Source of the DNA: a virus
Reading direction: 5' to 3' (one strand)
DNA length: 61,827 nucleotides
Virus record (IMG/VR): IMGVR_UViG_3300043411_000598
Location: 1-61,827 of that record
Part shown: positions 15,292-22,589 of the stretch, piece by piece
Layout of the letters: every line of letters starts with the position of its first letter
Position numbering within the stretch: position 1 is the first letter of the stretch
Position numbers and translations under genes: made by a program
Notes under the pieces: model-generated
The model's input: only the letters and a program-made list of their open reading frames with translations
Told to the model about the DNA's origin: nothing
The model's database searches: none

Positions 15292-15609
15292 CTATGCCCC
15301 TCCCTGGGCGGCATCCACGAAGTTTTGTAGTGCCGCAATGTCTTGCTTCGCGGCGACGAGTTCGGCGGCTACGCTGTTCTGCACACCAGGATGCATGATC
15401 AGCTCAGCCTTCTGCACGTGCCAGTCCATGCTCGACGCATGCTTAAACCGTCGCATCCAGCGACCGTGCGCAAACTCTTCCACTAGCGCCTTATCCTCTG
15501 AATCAAGCGCTGCGAGGAGGGCAACGCGAGCGTCCGCCTCTGCGTGGTTCGGCGCAATGTTGCGCTGCGCCGTGAGCGCCTTCGCCGCGCGGGTGAGCAT
15601 GTCAGTCAT
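15292..15609 (-). CDS. Hypothetical early protein, 105 residues
   Basis: I chose the ATG at 15609 (MTDMLTRAAKAL), which overlaps the stop of the preceding gene; a longer reading would run over that gene. The product is mainly helical with a C-terminal amphipathic helix (ELVAAKQDIAALQNFVDAA). No family is recognised. Confidence 0.5.
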   Translation of the reverse strand: MTDMLTRAAKALTAQRNIAPNHAEADARVALLAALDSEDKALVEEFAHGRWMRRFKHASSMDWHVQKAELIMHPGVQNSVAAELVAAKQDIAALQNFVDAAQGGA

Positions 15610-15859
15610 CGGAGCGTTCCTTGAGAGCGCCATGGGCTGGCAAGACGCCATCCTGCGGAAGATCGAACCAAACAGAACACGAGCTAACTTCGTAGTCGTA
15701 TTCGGTCGCTTCGTTCGGGTCGCAGATGAATCCGTTGTGCGGGTTCGACCATCGAACGGTCGCCCATCCAAGCATCGCTTGGTGCGCGTGTCTGCCGTAG
15801 GCAACAATGCGGCGGTCCTTTGGAGCGCATTCCATTGACGAGATAGAGTAGGTCGTCAT
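15602..15859 (-). CDS. Hypothetical early protein, 85 residues
   Basis: The product starts MTTYSISSMECAPKDRRIV and has several aromatic residues spaced as in small beta-rich folds (GWATVRWSNPHNGFI). It overlaps both neighbours, supporting expression. Function is unknown. Confidence 0.5.
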   Translation of the reverse strand: MTTYSISSMECAPKDRRIVAYGRHAHQAMLGWATVRWSNPHNGFICDPNEATEYDYEVSSCSVWFDLPQDGVLPAHGALKERSDD

Positions 15860-16056
15860 TCGCGTTGGTCCTCGATAGGGTCATGCTCGCCGCACCAAAT
15901 ATCGGCCGCTGTGGTTTGATATTCGCTCATGTGCGGCGGATAGCGTCGGCACTGGCCTTCGGTCGGATCGCCCTGATACGGCGGCTCCGTGTATTTATGA
16001 CCGGCTGAGTAGGGGTCAGCCTTCCAGAAGCGGCAGTTGGCGCATGAGTCAGTCAC
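15856..16056 (-). CDS. Small cysteine-rich, probably zinc-binding protein
   Basis: From the GTG at 16056 the product is 66 residues with CANCRFW, GQCRRYPP and IWCGEHDP, four cysteines plus histidine in positions suited to zinc. The start is chosen because it is preceded by ggag, overlaps the upstream stop by a few bases, and gives the MTD opening shared by neighbouring genes. Confidence 0.5.
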   Translation of the reverse strand: MTDSCANCRFWKADPYSAGHKYTEPPYQGDPTEGQCRRYPPHMSEYQTTAADIWCGEHDPIEDQRE

Positions 16057-16342
16057 CGCGCTTTGGCTCCATTGAGGCATTCCACCACGCGCCAGCGGGA
16101 AGAGGTTGGCCGTCACCGCTGATGAATGGTTTTGCGGGATAGCCTTTTTCAACCAGCATCGACGCCCATGCACACATCGGCCCGACGCGTGCGCGGTTGC
16201 GCGCAAGCCAGCACAGCGCATTGTGCTCCCAAATGTAAGTTGGCCTCGCGTTGTTCCACGATCCGCTTTTTGGGCAGAGTGATGAGGTCAGCAGTTCGCC
16301 TAGCAACGCTCCAGCTTCTGCGATTTCGTCGTCGTCAGTCAT
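16049..16342 (-). CDS. Hypothetical early protein, 97 residues
   Basis: It starts at the ATG at 16342 (MTDDDEIAEAGALL), overlapping the stop of the gene upstream. The product has tryptophans and cysteines (SLCPKSGSWNN, HNALCWLARNRARVGPMC) but no motif I can name. Confidence 0.45.
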   Translation of the reverse strand: MTDDDEIAEAGALLGELLTSSLCPKSGSWNNARPTYIWEHNALCWLARNRARVGPMCAWASMLVEKGYPAKPFISGDGQPLPAGAWWNASMEPKRGD

Positions 16343-16568
16343 CTTGTCTGTCAACTTCCTCTGGAGCGTCCTGCTCGGTCGCGTTTTCGTCGATATATTT
16401 CGCACCATCGCGGATCCCCGCAATCGAGGTCCGTATCGTGTGCGGCAGCAACCAGAACTTCCACCATGCGTGATCCGCAAGCCAGTATTCGATCACATCG
16501 ACGGCTTGCATCATGCCGGCGGCGTAGGCGCGGCGCTCGGCCGGTGTGTTGTCATTAGTGACGATCAT
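16335..16568 (-). CDS. Hypothetical early protein, 77 residues
   Basis: The product has a helical region rich in tryptophan (VIEYWLADHAWWKFWLLP) and an acidic tail. The ATG at 16568 overlaps the stop of the upstream gene (AATGA). No family is recognised. Confidence 0.45.
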   Translation of the reverse strand: MIVTNDNTPAERRAYAAGMMQAVDVIEYWLADHAWWKFWLLPHTIRTSIAGIRDGAKYIDENATEQDAPEEVDRQDD

Positions 16569-17068
16569 TCGGAGCGCTCCTTATCCGAGCACACTCCGAC
16601 TGAGATCATCTCCGACACGAACTCTTCGACGTTGGTGAAAACGTTCGGGTCGTCGATAGGCTCGTTGCTGATCAGCTCGGGCGGGTAAGTCGCGTCATAG
16701 AGCCGTTGCACGTCCGCGCACGTTACGTTGACCCCGTAGCCGCTCAGCACGTCCGCCAATGGCGTTTTGCCGCCTTCGGAGATCAGCCTTCCAACTTCCA
16801 TGTAGAGCGGTGCTAGGAAGCCATCGACTGCCGCTTGCAGCGTGGTGACGCGCTCGCACGCCTCATCCTCGCCCGCCTTTACTATGTCGTAGTGGCTTGA
16901 CCAAATCCGGTTTTGCGCGGCGAGGTGCGGCACCACGTCGAGCGCGGCCAAGATAATGTTGATGTTATTCGATAGCGTCGCAGAAACCACGGCGTCATCA
17001 TCGGAACGCAGAAGGTGCGCGGTGTAGGCAAAATCGCTCGCACTAAATCCGCCCGTGTTGTCCGTCAT
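16565..17068 (-). CDS. Hypothetical early protein, 167 residues
   Basis: The product (MTDNTGGFSASDFAYTAHLL) is mostly helical and acidic, with no recognised motif. The ribosome site is a strong CAGGAGAGATGA directly before the ATG. This ribosome-site region shares a 14-base match with the one 180 bases upstream. Confidence 0.5.
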   Translation of the reverse strand: MTDNTGGFSASDFAYTAHLLRSDDDAVVSATLSNNINIILAALDVVPHLAAQNRIWSSHYDIVKAGEDEACERVTTLQAAVDGFLAPLYMEVGRLISEGGKTPLADVLSGYGVNVTCADVQRLYDATYPPELISNEPIDDPNVFTNVEEFVSEMISVGVCSDKERSE

Positions 17069-17109
17069 TCATCTCTCCTGTACGTCATCTCGTGAGGGAA
17101 GGGGGCGGT

Positions 17110-17247
17110 TCATTCGTAGTCCTCCGCGTGCTTGATGCGGTCGAGGTGGTAGCGCCACTGGTTCTCCCACGCGAACGGGATGCGGCTCGCAGCGTGGTAA
17201 CCGCGACACTGCCAAAACCAATTCCAGTAAGAGACGTTCGGCCCCAT
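17110..17247 (-). CDS. 45-residue tryptophan-rich small protein
   Basis: A short frame from the ATG at 17247 encodes 45 residues beginning MGPNVSYWNWFWQCRGYH. The ATG overlaps the upstream stop as TGATG and is preceded by a strong CAGGAGAGAAG, so translation is likely. Five tryptophans in 45 residues is unusual. Function is unknown. Confidence 0.45.
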   Translation of the reverse strand: MGPNVSYWNWFWQCRGYHAASRIPFAWENQWRYHLDRIKHAEDYE

Positions 17248-17438
17248 CACTTCTCTCCTGTACGTGTGCCGTGTTCGGACTGGACTGCCTTGCGCGCGAC
17301 ATACCGATAGAGGATTGGCGGGCCTCCGCAGAAGAACCCGACTCCGGGCGCGCCGCGTGATTGCCCGCAGTGCCGGCAGTACGTGTCAGGCCAATTGGCG
17401 CTTGAGCTTCCTCCAACCCAGTAATGACTCAACATCAC
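17247..17438 (-). CDS. Small zinc-ribbon-like protein
   Basis: The 63-residue product has TYCRHCGQSRG and a later FFCGGPP, giving three cysteines in a ribbon-like arrangement, and a basic C-terminus. It may start one codon later at the second methionine. It is coupled to the 45-residue gene downstream. Confidence 0.45.
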   Translation of the reverse strand: MMLSHYWVGGSSSANWPDTYCRHCGQSRGAPGVGFFCGGPPILYRYVARKAVQSEHGTRTGEK

Positions 17439-18094
17439 TTCCGCTCCTGCATTGAACCCAAACCGTCATGCGCTGCCTTGAGGACCGTGACAGACCGCGC
17501 CATGCCTAGCAGCAAGTCGCGAAACGCGGCCGGCGTCGTGTTGCGGATGCGCTTCTTGTGCTTGCCGCCGATCATCGCGACCATGCCGATGCGCCTGGCC
17601 TTCTCGTAGCCGTAGCGCTCCAGCGCGATCGGATGCAGGCGCTGTTCGCCAAGCGTCCAGTTCAGTTCTGGCGGGCGTAGGTTGTTCACGTAGAGCCACG
17701 TTGGTTTGTTCGACATGTGGCCGTAATGGCCTTGCTCAACGTAGCAGGTGAGCCCGCCGCACCAGTCCGCATGCGTCCAGCCGGCGCCGCGCCGTGGCGG
17801 ATTGAGATTGAAGTGCGACCAGGCCGCGCTATCGGCGGGGTGCTCCAGGACTCCACCGAAGCAACGCACGGCGGAGAGCGCAGCGGCGAAGCAGCCGCCA
17901 TCGTCGCCCTTCTTGTATTGGTGCGGCTTGCGCGTGGAGCCGTGCCAAAACCGCCCCCAGCGCTCGCACGGCGGGTGAGCCACTACAGGGAAGGGGCCGG
18001 CATAGGTCCGCGCATCGCGTTCCGCGTCCCACGGATCGACGTTCGGCAGGCCATAATAGGCACCGTCCTTTTCGACATAGAGCGCGGCGACCAT
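17435..18094 (-). CDS. Putative DNA-methyltransferase-like protein
   Basis: From the ATG at 18094 (TGATG overlap with the upstream stop) the product is 219 residues. It contains VVAHPPCERWGRFW, a proline-proline-cysteine context like the catalytic loop of cytosine-5 methyltransferases, then GGVLEHPADSAAW and a C-terminal basic region (IGGKHKKRIRNTTPAAF). Shorter phage proteins of this look are often annotated as DNA methylases. It lacks a clear AdoMet motif I at the N-terminus, so the assignment is tentative. Confidence 0.45.
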   Translation of the reverse strand: MVAALYVEKDGAYYGLPNVDPWDAERDARTYAGPFPVVAHPPCERWGRFWHGSTRKPHQYKKGDDGGCFAAALSAVRCFGGVLEHPADSAAWSHFNLNPPRRGAGWTHADWCGGLTCYVEQGHYGHMSNKPTWLYVNNLRPPELNWTLGEQRLHPIALERYGYEKARRIGMVAMIGGKHKKRIRNTTPAAFRDLLLGMARSVTVLKAAHDGLGSMQERK

Positions 18095-18279
18095 CAAGCT
18101 TCTCTCACCACTTCGTTGAAGCCCCACTCGATATGTTCAAAGACGCACTCGCGCACGGTTGCGCGCTGCTCTTCCTCTGACATGAGATTCCAGCCTTCGC
18201 GATCGACCTCGAAGTCGCCATCGCAGCGCGATCCCTGCTTGTCGGTTTGGATCCAGTAGCGAATGGTAATGTCACTCAT
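18094..18279 (-). CDS. DUF7167-like small phage protein
   Basis: The 61-residue product pairs a beta-rich N-terminus (ITIRYWIQTDKQGSRCDGDFEV) with the segment WNLMSEEEQRATVRECVFEHIEWGF. This resembles a family of small phage proteins of unknown function that I know as DUF7167. It is tightly coupled to both neighbours. Confidence 0.55.
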   Translation of the reverse strand: MSDITIRYWIQTDKQGSRCDGDFEVDREGWNLMSEEEQRATVRECVFEHIEWGFNEVVREA

Positions 18280-18686
18280 TGCTCGCCTCGCACTGAACCT
18301 AAGCCGTCAACGTCTGTCGCAGGGGCCAGCGCGGCTTGAGTTTTGCGCGCCTCAAGTAGCAACGGTAGGCAGTGCGCTGAGACGGCGCGGCCCCATCTGG
18401 TGATTGTCAGCGTGCGACCGCCCAAGCCGTCCATGCCGGTCGGCTCGCCGTATTCGATCATGGTGGCGTCCACGAGTTCGAGCTTGGCGTCTCTGTCTTG
18501 CCAAGGATCGAGCGTCATATAGTTGTGCTCTGGATGGCCCCACGCGAAGTCCGGTTCGCATAGTTCGAACAGCATGTGACGCGCGTTGTTTGACAGGAGT
18601 TCGGCGGCGCGCTTTTCAAGCGCCACGGCGTCGACGTTGCATTTATCCAGGGCGCGGCTCAGCACGCTAAGCAGATCGTCGCTCAT
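18276..18686 (-). CDS. Hypothetical early protein, 136 residues
   Basis: The product starts MSDDLLSVLSRAL at the ATG at 18686, which lies in a 20-base sequence repeated exactly at 19412-19431. The body contains FELCEPDFAWGHPEHNYMTL and GGRTLTITRWGR; the C-terminal tail begins ARKTQAA, a version of the repeated KTQT module. No family is recognised. Confidence 0.5.
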   Translation of the reverse strand: MSDDLLSVLSRALDKCNVDAVALEKRAAELLSNNARHMLFELCEPDFAWGHPEHNYMTLDPWQDRDAKLELVDATMIEYGEPTGMDGLGGRTLTITRWGRAVSAHCLPLLLEARKTQAALAPATDVDGLGSVRGEQ

Positions 18687-18702
18687 TCGGGAACCTCGGA
18701 TG
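18683..18702 (-). repeat. Junction repeat, copy A (20 bases)
   Basis: Leftward CATCCGAGGTTCCCGAATGA spans the end of one gene and the ATGA start of the next. The same 20 bases occur at 19412-19431. Confidence 0.85.
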
Positions 18703-19057
18703 CTTCCTGTTTCGGGTCGTTCGCGGTTTGAGTTTTGCGCGGTGCAAAGCTCAAGTCGGCAAACCATTGGTCGCGAGGATTGAATGCGTAATCGATCTTG
18801 TTGATGCGATAGCGTGCCGTTTCCTGACTGCCTGGGTGCGCAAGGATTAGGAAGTCACCGGGCTCCATCCATTCGCGCTTGAGTTCGTCGCCGCCCGCTG
18901 GCGCTGGCCCCCAGCCATTAGCGCGCATCTTCATGCCGCCGTCGATTGGCGTGAAACTGAGATCGTGGCCCCAATGCCGTTTCGTGTAATCGAAAGTGCG
19001 CGCGGCCTTGGTCTCAAGGCGACCTTCGCCGATCCATTTCATTACGAGCCCGAGCAT
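18683..19057 (-). CDS. Hypothetical early protein, 124 residues
   Basis: I chose the ATG at 19057, which overlaps the stop of a 19-codon frame upstream; GAAAGGA gives spacing. The product contains GDFLILAHPGSQETARYRINKIDY, which looks like a small beta-rich domain, and ends in the tail KTQTANDPKQEASEVPE. That tail is encoded by the gene-junction repeat found elsewhere in this operon. Confidence 0.5.
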   Translation of the reverse strand: MLGLVMKWIGEGRLETKAARTFDYTKRHWGHDLSFTPIDGGMKMRANGWGPAPAGGDELKREWMEPGDFLILAHPGSQETARYRINKIDYAFNPRDQWFADLSFAPRKTQTANDPKQEASEVPE

Positions 19058-19116
19058 CAATCATCCTTTCCGCGTTGAACCTTCTGGAGGTCGTTATCGG
19101 TTTGAGTTTTGCTCAT
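19057..19116 (-). CDS. 19-residue coupled micro-ORF (KTQT module)
   Basis: The frame MSKTQTDNDLQKVQRGKDD starts on an ATGA overlap with the upstream stop and ends in TGATG with the downstream start. It consists almost only of the KTQT junction module seen as the C-terminal tail of other genes. It may be a remnant of a deleted gene or a translational coupler. Confidence 0.35.
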   Translation of the reverse strand: MSKTQTDNDLQKVQRGKDD

Positions 19117-19664
19117 GGACCGTCGCCTTGTAGGAATAGGTCGATCATCTGCTTGTCGCTCGGGCGATCCCATGTCGGAACGGCTAGCAATCCGCGCTTC
19201 ATCCCATCGGGACCGATTGCTTTTGCCAACAACATGCGCGCGCGGTGCGTCCGTTCGTCCGTGCCGAGAACGCACCACAAAAGGCCGTAGGCGAGTTCGA
19301 TGTCAGCGATGATCTTAGGCGCACCGCAAGTGCAACCCTCGTCGCCGCGCCCAATCTCTCGTGTGGGGCAATCGGTTAGGTGGTGAACGTATTCTGCGAG
19401 CGGTTGCGTGTTCATTCGGGAACCTCGGATGGTGCTTGCATGAGTTTTCTCCTCGTGCCGGTCGCGGCAGTTTGGATTTGTGCAAACGCGCACCACGCGC
19501 CCCTTAAAATCAATCGCGCAGTCAGAGCACGCGTACACGGTGTCGGTGTCGCAGATTTCACAAGGGCCGGTGCGCTCAAGATACGGACACCGTGCCGAGC
19601 CGAAGTGCAGCCCGCCGCAATCCTTGCAGGGCTCTGGCGGGCGGTATGTTGCAACTTTTTTCAT
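19113..19664 (-). CDS. Cysteine-rich zinc-binding protein, possibly a two-gene fusion
   Basis: The 183-residue product has several zinc-type pairs: EPCKDCGG, GPCEICDT, YACSDC, CTNPNC, and in the second half GCTCGAP. Residues 76-84 (HASTIRGSRM) are encoded by the 20-base junction repeat that elsewhere separates two genes. The part after M84 (ATG at 19415, MNTQPLAEYVHHLTDC) could be an independent 100-residue protein. I therefore see it as a fusion of a zinc-ribbon protein with a second small protein, or as two nested products. Confidence 0.5.
   Translation of the reverse strand: MKKVATYRPPEPCKDCGGLHFGSARCPYLERTGPCEICDTDTVYACSDCAIDFKGRVVRVCTNPNCRDRHEEKTHASTIRGSRMNTQPLAEYVHHLTDCPTREIGRGDEGCTCGAPKIIADIELAYGLLWCVLGTDERTHRARMLLAKAIGPDGMKRGLLAVPTWDRPSDKQMIDLFLQGDGP
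19412..19431 (-). repeat. Junction repeat, copy B (20 bases)
   Basis: Identical to 18683-18702. Here the surrounding frame reads through it rather than stopping, joining two coding segments. Confidence 0.85.
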
Positions 19665-19975
19665 GTTTCGGACTGGCCCTTTGCAAGGTCCGCTTCGGCT
19701 CGCTTACCGTGGTCAGCGAGCGCCGCAGGCTCAAGCTCACCAACGAGCGCGCGGAGCCGGTCGGCATCGTTCACGCTACCGAAGCGGGCATAGCCATCGT
19801 CGCCAATCTCGACCGCATCGTTGATCCCGGCGAGAATGTCATAGATGCGCGTGAGTTCGGCGCGCGCACGGTCGCGCTCAATGACAAGCTCGCCACGACG
19901 CTTGTGCAGAAACTCGTTATCGCGAGCCAGGATCACTTCCTTCTGCGATTTCATGGCTTCGTAGCTGTCCGTCAT
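19661..19975 (-). CDS. Coiled-coil early protein, 104 residues
   Basis: The product begins MTDSYEAMKSQKEVILARDNE and is charged and helical through about residue 45, consistent with a coiled coil. It ends EADLAKGQSET. It overlaps both neighbours. Function is unknown. Confidence 0.5.
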   Translation of the reverse strand: MTDSYEAMKSQKEVILARDNEFLHKRRGELVIERDRARAELTRIYDILAGINDAVEIGDDGYARFGSVNDADRLRALVGELEPAALADHGKRAEADLAKGQSET

Positions 19976-20202
19976 TTCTTCTCCTCTGCCGTTAGCGGTG
20001 CGGTGGGGGCGAGAGCGGCGAACAGCATTTGAATTGGGTCAGTCTCGCCGTTGTATTCTGCGATGCATTCCTCGAAGGCCTGCTTGTCTTTCAGCATTGG
20101 GCTGGAACCCCACTCGAACGCGGTCGCGGAGTCCTCACCTTGGCGAACCCCAGCGTTGAACGCTTCGCGCAGAGCGAGAATGACAAGCTCGCGATCAATC
20201 AC
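19972..20202 (-). CDS. Hypothetical early protein, 76 residues
   Basis: I chose the GTG at 20202, which overlaps the stop of the upstream gene (GTGATTGA), giving MIDRELVILALREAFNAG. The product is helical and acidic with an alanine/proline-rich end. No family is recognised. Confidence 0.45.
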   Translation of the reverse strand: MIDRELVILALREAFNAGVRQGEDSATAFEWGSSPMLKDKQAFEECIAEYNGETDPIQMLFAALAPTAPLTAEEKK

Positions 20203-20560
20203 CGGACTGTTCCTGTGCTGGGTCGTGCTCGGTTTGGGTTTTCTCGTACCGATCATCCGGATATTGAGGCTCGCCCTTCCATCCGGTGCCGCCGCACGTC
20301 TTGTTCGGGCAATCGTGGTGGTAGCGCTCCGTCTTGTCCGCGCTCCACGTGAATACCGTGCCGGTGCCCTTGCACTTCTTGCAGCCCTTCGGGTTGTTCG
20401 GGCACGGCTGATAGATCACGTCCGGCTGCCAGCCTTCGGCGTATTCGTCGTCATCCATCCACACGCCGTTGTGGCATCCGCTCTCACTGAGGTACGTGCC
20501 GGGGCGCCCGCCCAGAGCAGAACCGTGCAAAGTCGGTTTTCCGCAAACGCCACACGTCAT
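20195..20560 (-). CDS. Zinc-finger protein with DnaJ-like CxxC repeats
   Basis: The 121-residue product has an N-terminal CGVCGK and a central pair CPNNPKGCKKCKGTG and CPNKTCGGTG. These resemble the CxxCxGxG units of DnaJ zinc domains. It ends in the module KTQTEHDPAQEQSGD. It likely binds zinc and may bind protein or nucleic acid; no role is proven. Confidence 0.55.
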   Translation of the reverse strand: MTCGVCGKPTLHGSALGGRPGTYLSESGCHNGVWMDDDEYAEGWQPDVIYQPCPNNPKGCKKCKGTGTVFTWSADKTERYHHDCPNKTCGGTGWKGEPQYPDDRYEKTQTEHDPAQEQSGD

Positions 20561-20934
20561 GCGCTTTCTCCTGTATCGGTGCTCAAGCCGGATTGGTCCT
20601 GCGGCGAGTTCAGTCCTAGCGCCGCTATCGCCTTTTCAGACGCCGGCGAGCGTCCATAATTGCGCCAGTTCGGAACGTGCATCAGAAGCTTTGCGGACTC
20701 CTGCGCCTGCGCCGTTGCCTGCTTACGGTTACCTCGAACGCCGCTAGGCGCGTTGCCATAGGTCTCGTCATCGAGACGCCATTTGTGGCCGTTCGCGCTT
20801 TCCCACTGCGCTTTGCTCGCGCGCATGAACTCAGCGTCGTCTTCGTTGCCACGAAACAAAAACGAGCCGTACCCGCCAGTGATCTGGATCACCCAAAGGT
20901 CGTCGTCGCCGGGCAGAACTACGTCCTCACCCAT
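20557..20934 (-). CDS. Hypothetical early protein, 125 residues
   Basis: From the ATG at 20934 (MGEDVVLPGDDDLWVIQITGG) the product has a beta-rich N-terminal half with GGYGSFLFRGNEDDAEFM and a C-terminal basic stretch. The end (PQDQSGLSTDTGESA) is encoded by another variant of the junction module. No family is recognised. Confidence 0.45.
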   Translation of the reverse strand: MGEDVVLPGDDDLWVIQITGGYGSFLFRGNEDDAEFMRASKAQWESANGHKWRLDDETYGNAPSGVRGNRKQATAQAQESAKLLMHVPNWRNYGRSPASEKAIAALGLNSPQDQSGLSTDTGESA

Positions 20935-21283
20935 TCTCCGTCTCTCCCGTATTAGCGAGGAGGAGAGCGGCTTTGGTGACATCGAGCAGCGTGTCGGCGT
21001 CAGCCAAATCGAACACAGGCGACAACTCTTTGCCCGTGCTATCCATGTGCTCGCGGATTACGCGAAGCGCGCCATTCACGCGGCGCAGCGCTTCGTACAG
21101 AGCAGGAGCGGCGGCTATCAGGCGCGCGTTGGCGGCGGCGGTCGCCTCGTTGGGGCGGTTTTCTTGTCGGTGCGCGACTGCAACGCGGTAGTTCGGACCC
21201 TGCACAATGCAGGGAACGTCGTGAGCGTTCGGCTGCACACTCCACGGCCCCGGCGTCCATTTTTCTTTTCCACTCTCTTCCAC
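20927..21283 (-). CDS. Phage early protein of the ANARLIAAAP type
   Basis: From the GTG at 21283 (AAGAAGGA precedes it) the product is 118 residues. It has the two signatures of a widespread family of small phage proteins: WTPGPW near the start and ANARLIAAAPALYEALR in the middle. The family function is unknown to me; it often lies in early or recombination regions. Confidence 0.65.
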   Translation of the reverse strand: MEESGKEKWTPGPWSVQPNAHDVPCIVQGPNYRVAVAHRQENRPNEATAAANARLIAAAPALYEALRRVNGALRVIREHMDSTGKELSPVFDLADADTLLDVTKAALLLANTGETENG

Positions 21284-21315
21284 GTTACTTCCTTCTTGGG
21301 TTGTTGGGGTGGGGT

Positions 21316-21726
21316 TCAAACGAGCCAAGCGAGCGCAACGCCGTTCAGGATGACGTGCAGAATGTTGTCCGCTATGATGAGGAGCCAGACGCTCAGCCAC
21401 GACGGAACGTCATCCAGATAGCCGGTCGCGGTTGGCTTCAGGTGCAGGTTGAGGTGTGGGACCACAGAGTCACGGCGCCACAGGTAACCGTTCTTCGCCC
21501 ACACGACCCAGCGCGCGAGCCGGAAGCGATCAATCAAAAAGTGCGTGCCGCAGATGAACGCCAGCGCCAGCGGCGCTTGTGTCAGAAACAGAAACGGCAG
21601 CGTGTACGTCACGGCGTGGATACCCGCCGCAAGCGAGCGCTTCGTCTTCTCGGTCGCCATCCAATGCGATTGCAGGATGTAATCACCGACTGCGTGCGCG
21701 AGCACCTGATCTGCGGTTATGAACAA
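21316..21726 (-). CDS. DUF3307-like membrane protein
   Basis: The 136-residue product has HAVGDYILQSHWMATEKTK, then HAVTYTLPFLFL, then GTHFLIDRFRLARW, and a last hydrophobic helix. These are the landmarks of DUF3307, a family of small membrane proteins common in phages and plasmids. The start is a TTG at 21726 after CAGGAAGG. Function is unknown. Confidence 0.75.
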   Translation of the reverse strand: MFITADQVLAHAVGDYILQSHWMATEKTKRSLAAGIHAVTYTLPFLFLTQAPLALAFICGTHFLIDRFRLARWVVWAKNGYLWRRDSVVPHLNLHLKPTATGYLDDVPSWLSVWLLIIADNILHVILNGVALAWLV

Positions 21727-21787
21727 GCTGTTTCCTTCCTGTCTAAGTTCTCTAAGTGGAGCGGGCGGCTACTGGCCTGCGCCTGGA

Positions 21788-22033
21788 TCACGTAGCATCC
21801 GGCTTGGGTTCTTCATCGGGCCACGCTAGCTTTTGAGCCGCTTCCTTGATCGCCCAAGCTACAGCGTCAGCCTCATCAATCGACTTGTAGCAACCTGGGC
21901 CGAAGGGAACGCGAACGTAGGCGCCGCCAAGGCGAGGGGCGTACTGACGTTCGCCATCCCAATGGACAGGCCATGAGGTTGGGCGGCCACGCGCAAGGCG
22001 TTCGTTCAGTGACTTTGGCTTTTCGTAAGTCAC
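21788..22033 (-). CDS. Hypothetical early protein, 81 residues
   Basis: The product (MTYEKPKSLNERLARGRP) includes YVRVPFGPGCYKSIDEADAVAWAIKEAAQ, which could be a small alpha/beta fold. Its start overlaps the stop of the HTH gene upstream. No family is recognised. Confidence 0.5.
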   Translation of the reverse strand: MTYEKPKSLNERLARGRPTSWPVHWDGERQYAPRLGGAYVRVPFGPGCYKSIDEADAVAWAIKEAAQKLAWPDEEPKPDAT

Positions 22034-22239
22034 TTGCGCTTCCTATACAAAACCACGCGCTCATAGCCGAGCGCAGAGAGAACGGCCGGGCTTAAGTCTC
22101 TACGCTTTGAAAGCGTTTCACTAAGCAGAGCAGGGGAGACATCGTTGGCTTCTGCCCACGCGACTTGCGAACCGGCTGCATCACAGGCTTTCCGCAAGTC
22201 ATTAAGAACACGTTCAGCAGGGAGCATGTCGCCGCTCAT
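22030..22239 (-). CDS. Small HTH regulator
   Basis: The 69-residue product has an HTH of the type AWAEANDVSPALLSETLSKRRDLSPAVLSALGYERV. Phage proteins with this pattern are usually taken as regulators or repressor-like. It lies inside the leftward operon, overlapping the gene before it, so it is expressed with the early genes. It may shut off early transcription; the target is unknown. Confidence 0.6.
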   Translation of the reverse strand: MSGDMLPAERVLNDLRKACDAAGSQVAWAEANDVSPALLSETLSKRRDLSPAVLSALGYERVVLYRKRK

Positions 22240-22508
22240 TCCTCATCTATACACGTATTCGCGAATGGCGCAAGCGGTTTGTTTGAGGGTAGGCCGTTTA
22301 TGAGATTTGAGATAATGTCCCATCGCCCATGCCGCACTGTCGGGTGAAATCCTCGCTCTACAATCCGAAGCGTGACGGGCTGGCCGCGTGCCGCCCAATA
22401 TGCCTCGATCTTGGCTTTCAGTTCGTCCGCACCGCGCCGTGTCGTATAATCCGTTTCGCTTACGTAAGTGCGCCGCGAATCAGTTACGCCAAAATCAACC
22501 AGAGCCAT
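22236..22508 (-). CDS. Hypothetical early protein, 90 residues
   Basis: The product has ADELKAKIEAYWAARGQPVTLRIV followed by RHGRWDIISNLINGLP. The layout suggests a helix-strand-helix domain of a conserved phage family, which I cannot name. It overlaps the HTH gene. Confidence 0.5.
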   Translation of the reverse strand: MALVDFGVTDSRRTYVSETDYTTRRGADELKAKIEAYWAARGQPVTLRIVERGFHPTVRHGRWDIISNLINGLPSNKPLAPFANTCIDEE

Positions 22509-22589
22509 TACCTACTCCTTACCGCTTGAAAGAATTGCGCGCCGGCCATAGCCCATTGAGCCGGCGCGCGCCTGACAGCAGCCCCGCTA

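Noticed and set aside
19412-19654. Alternative leftward 80-codon frame ending SEVPE
   Set aside because: The other frame encodes a protein with ordered CxxC pairs; this one ends at the junction repeat only because that repeat carries a stop in this frame.
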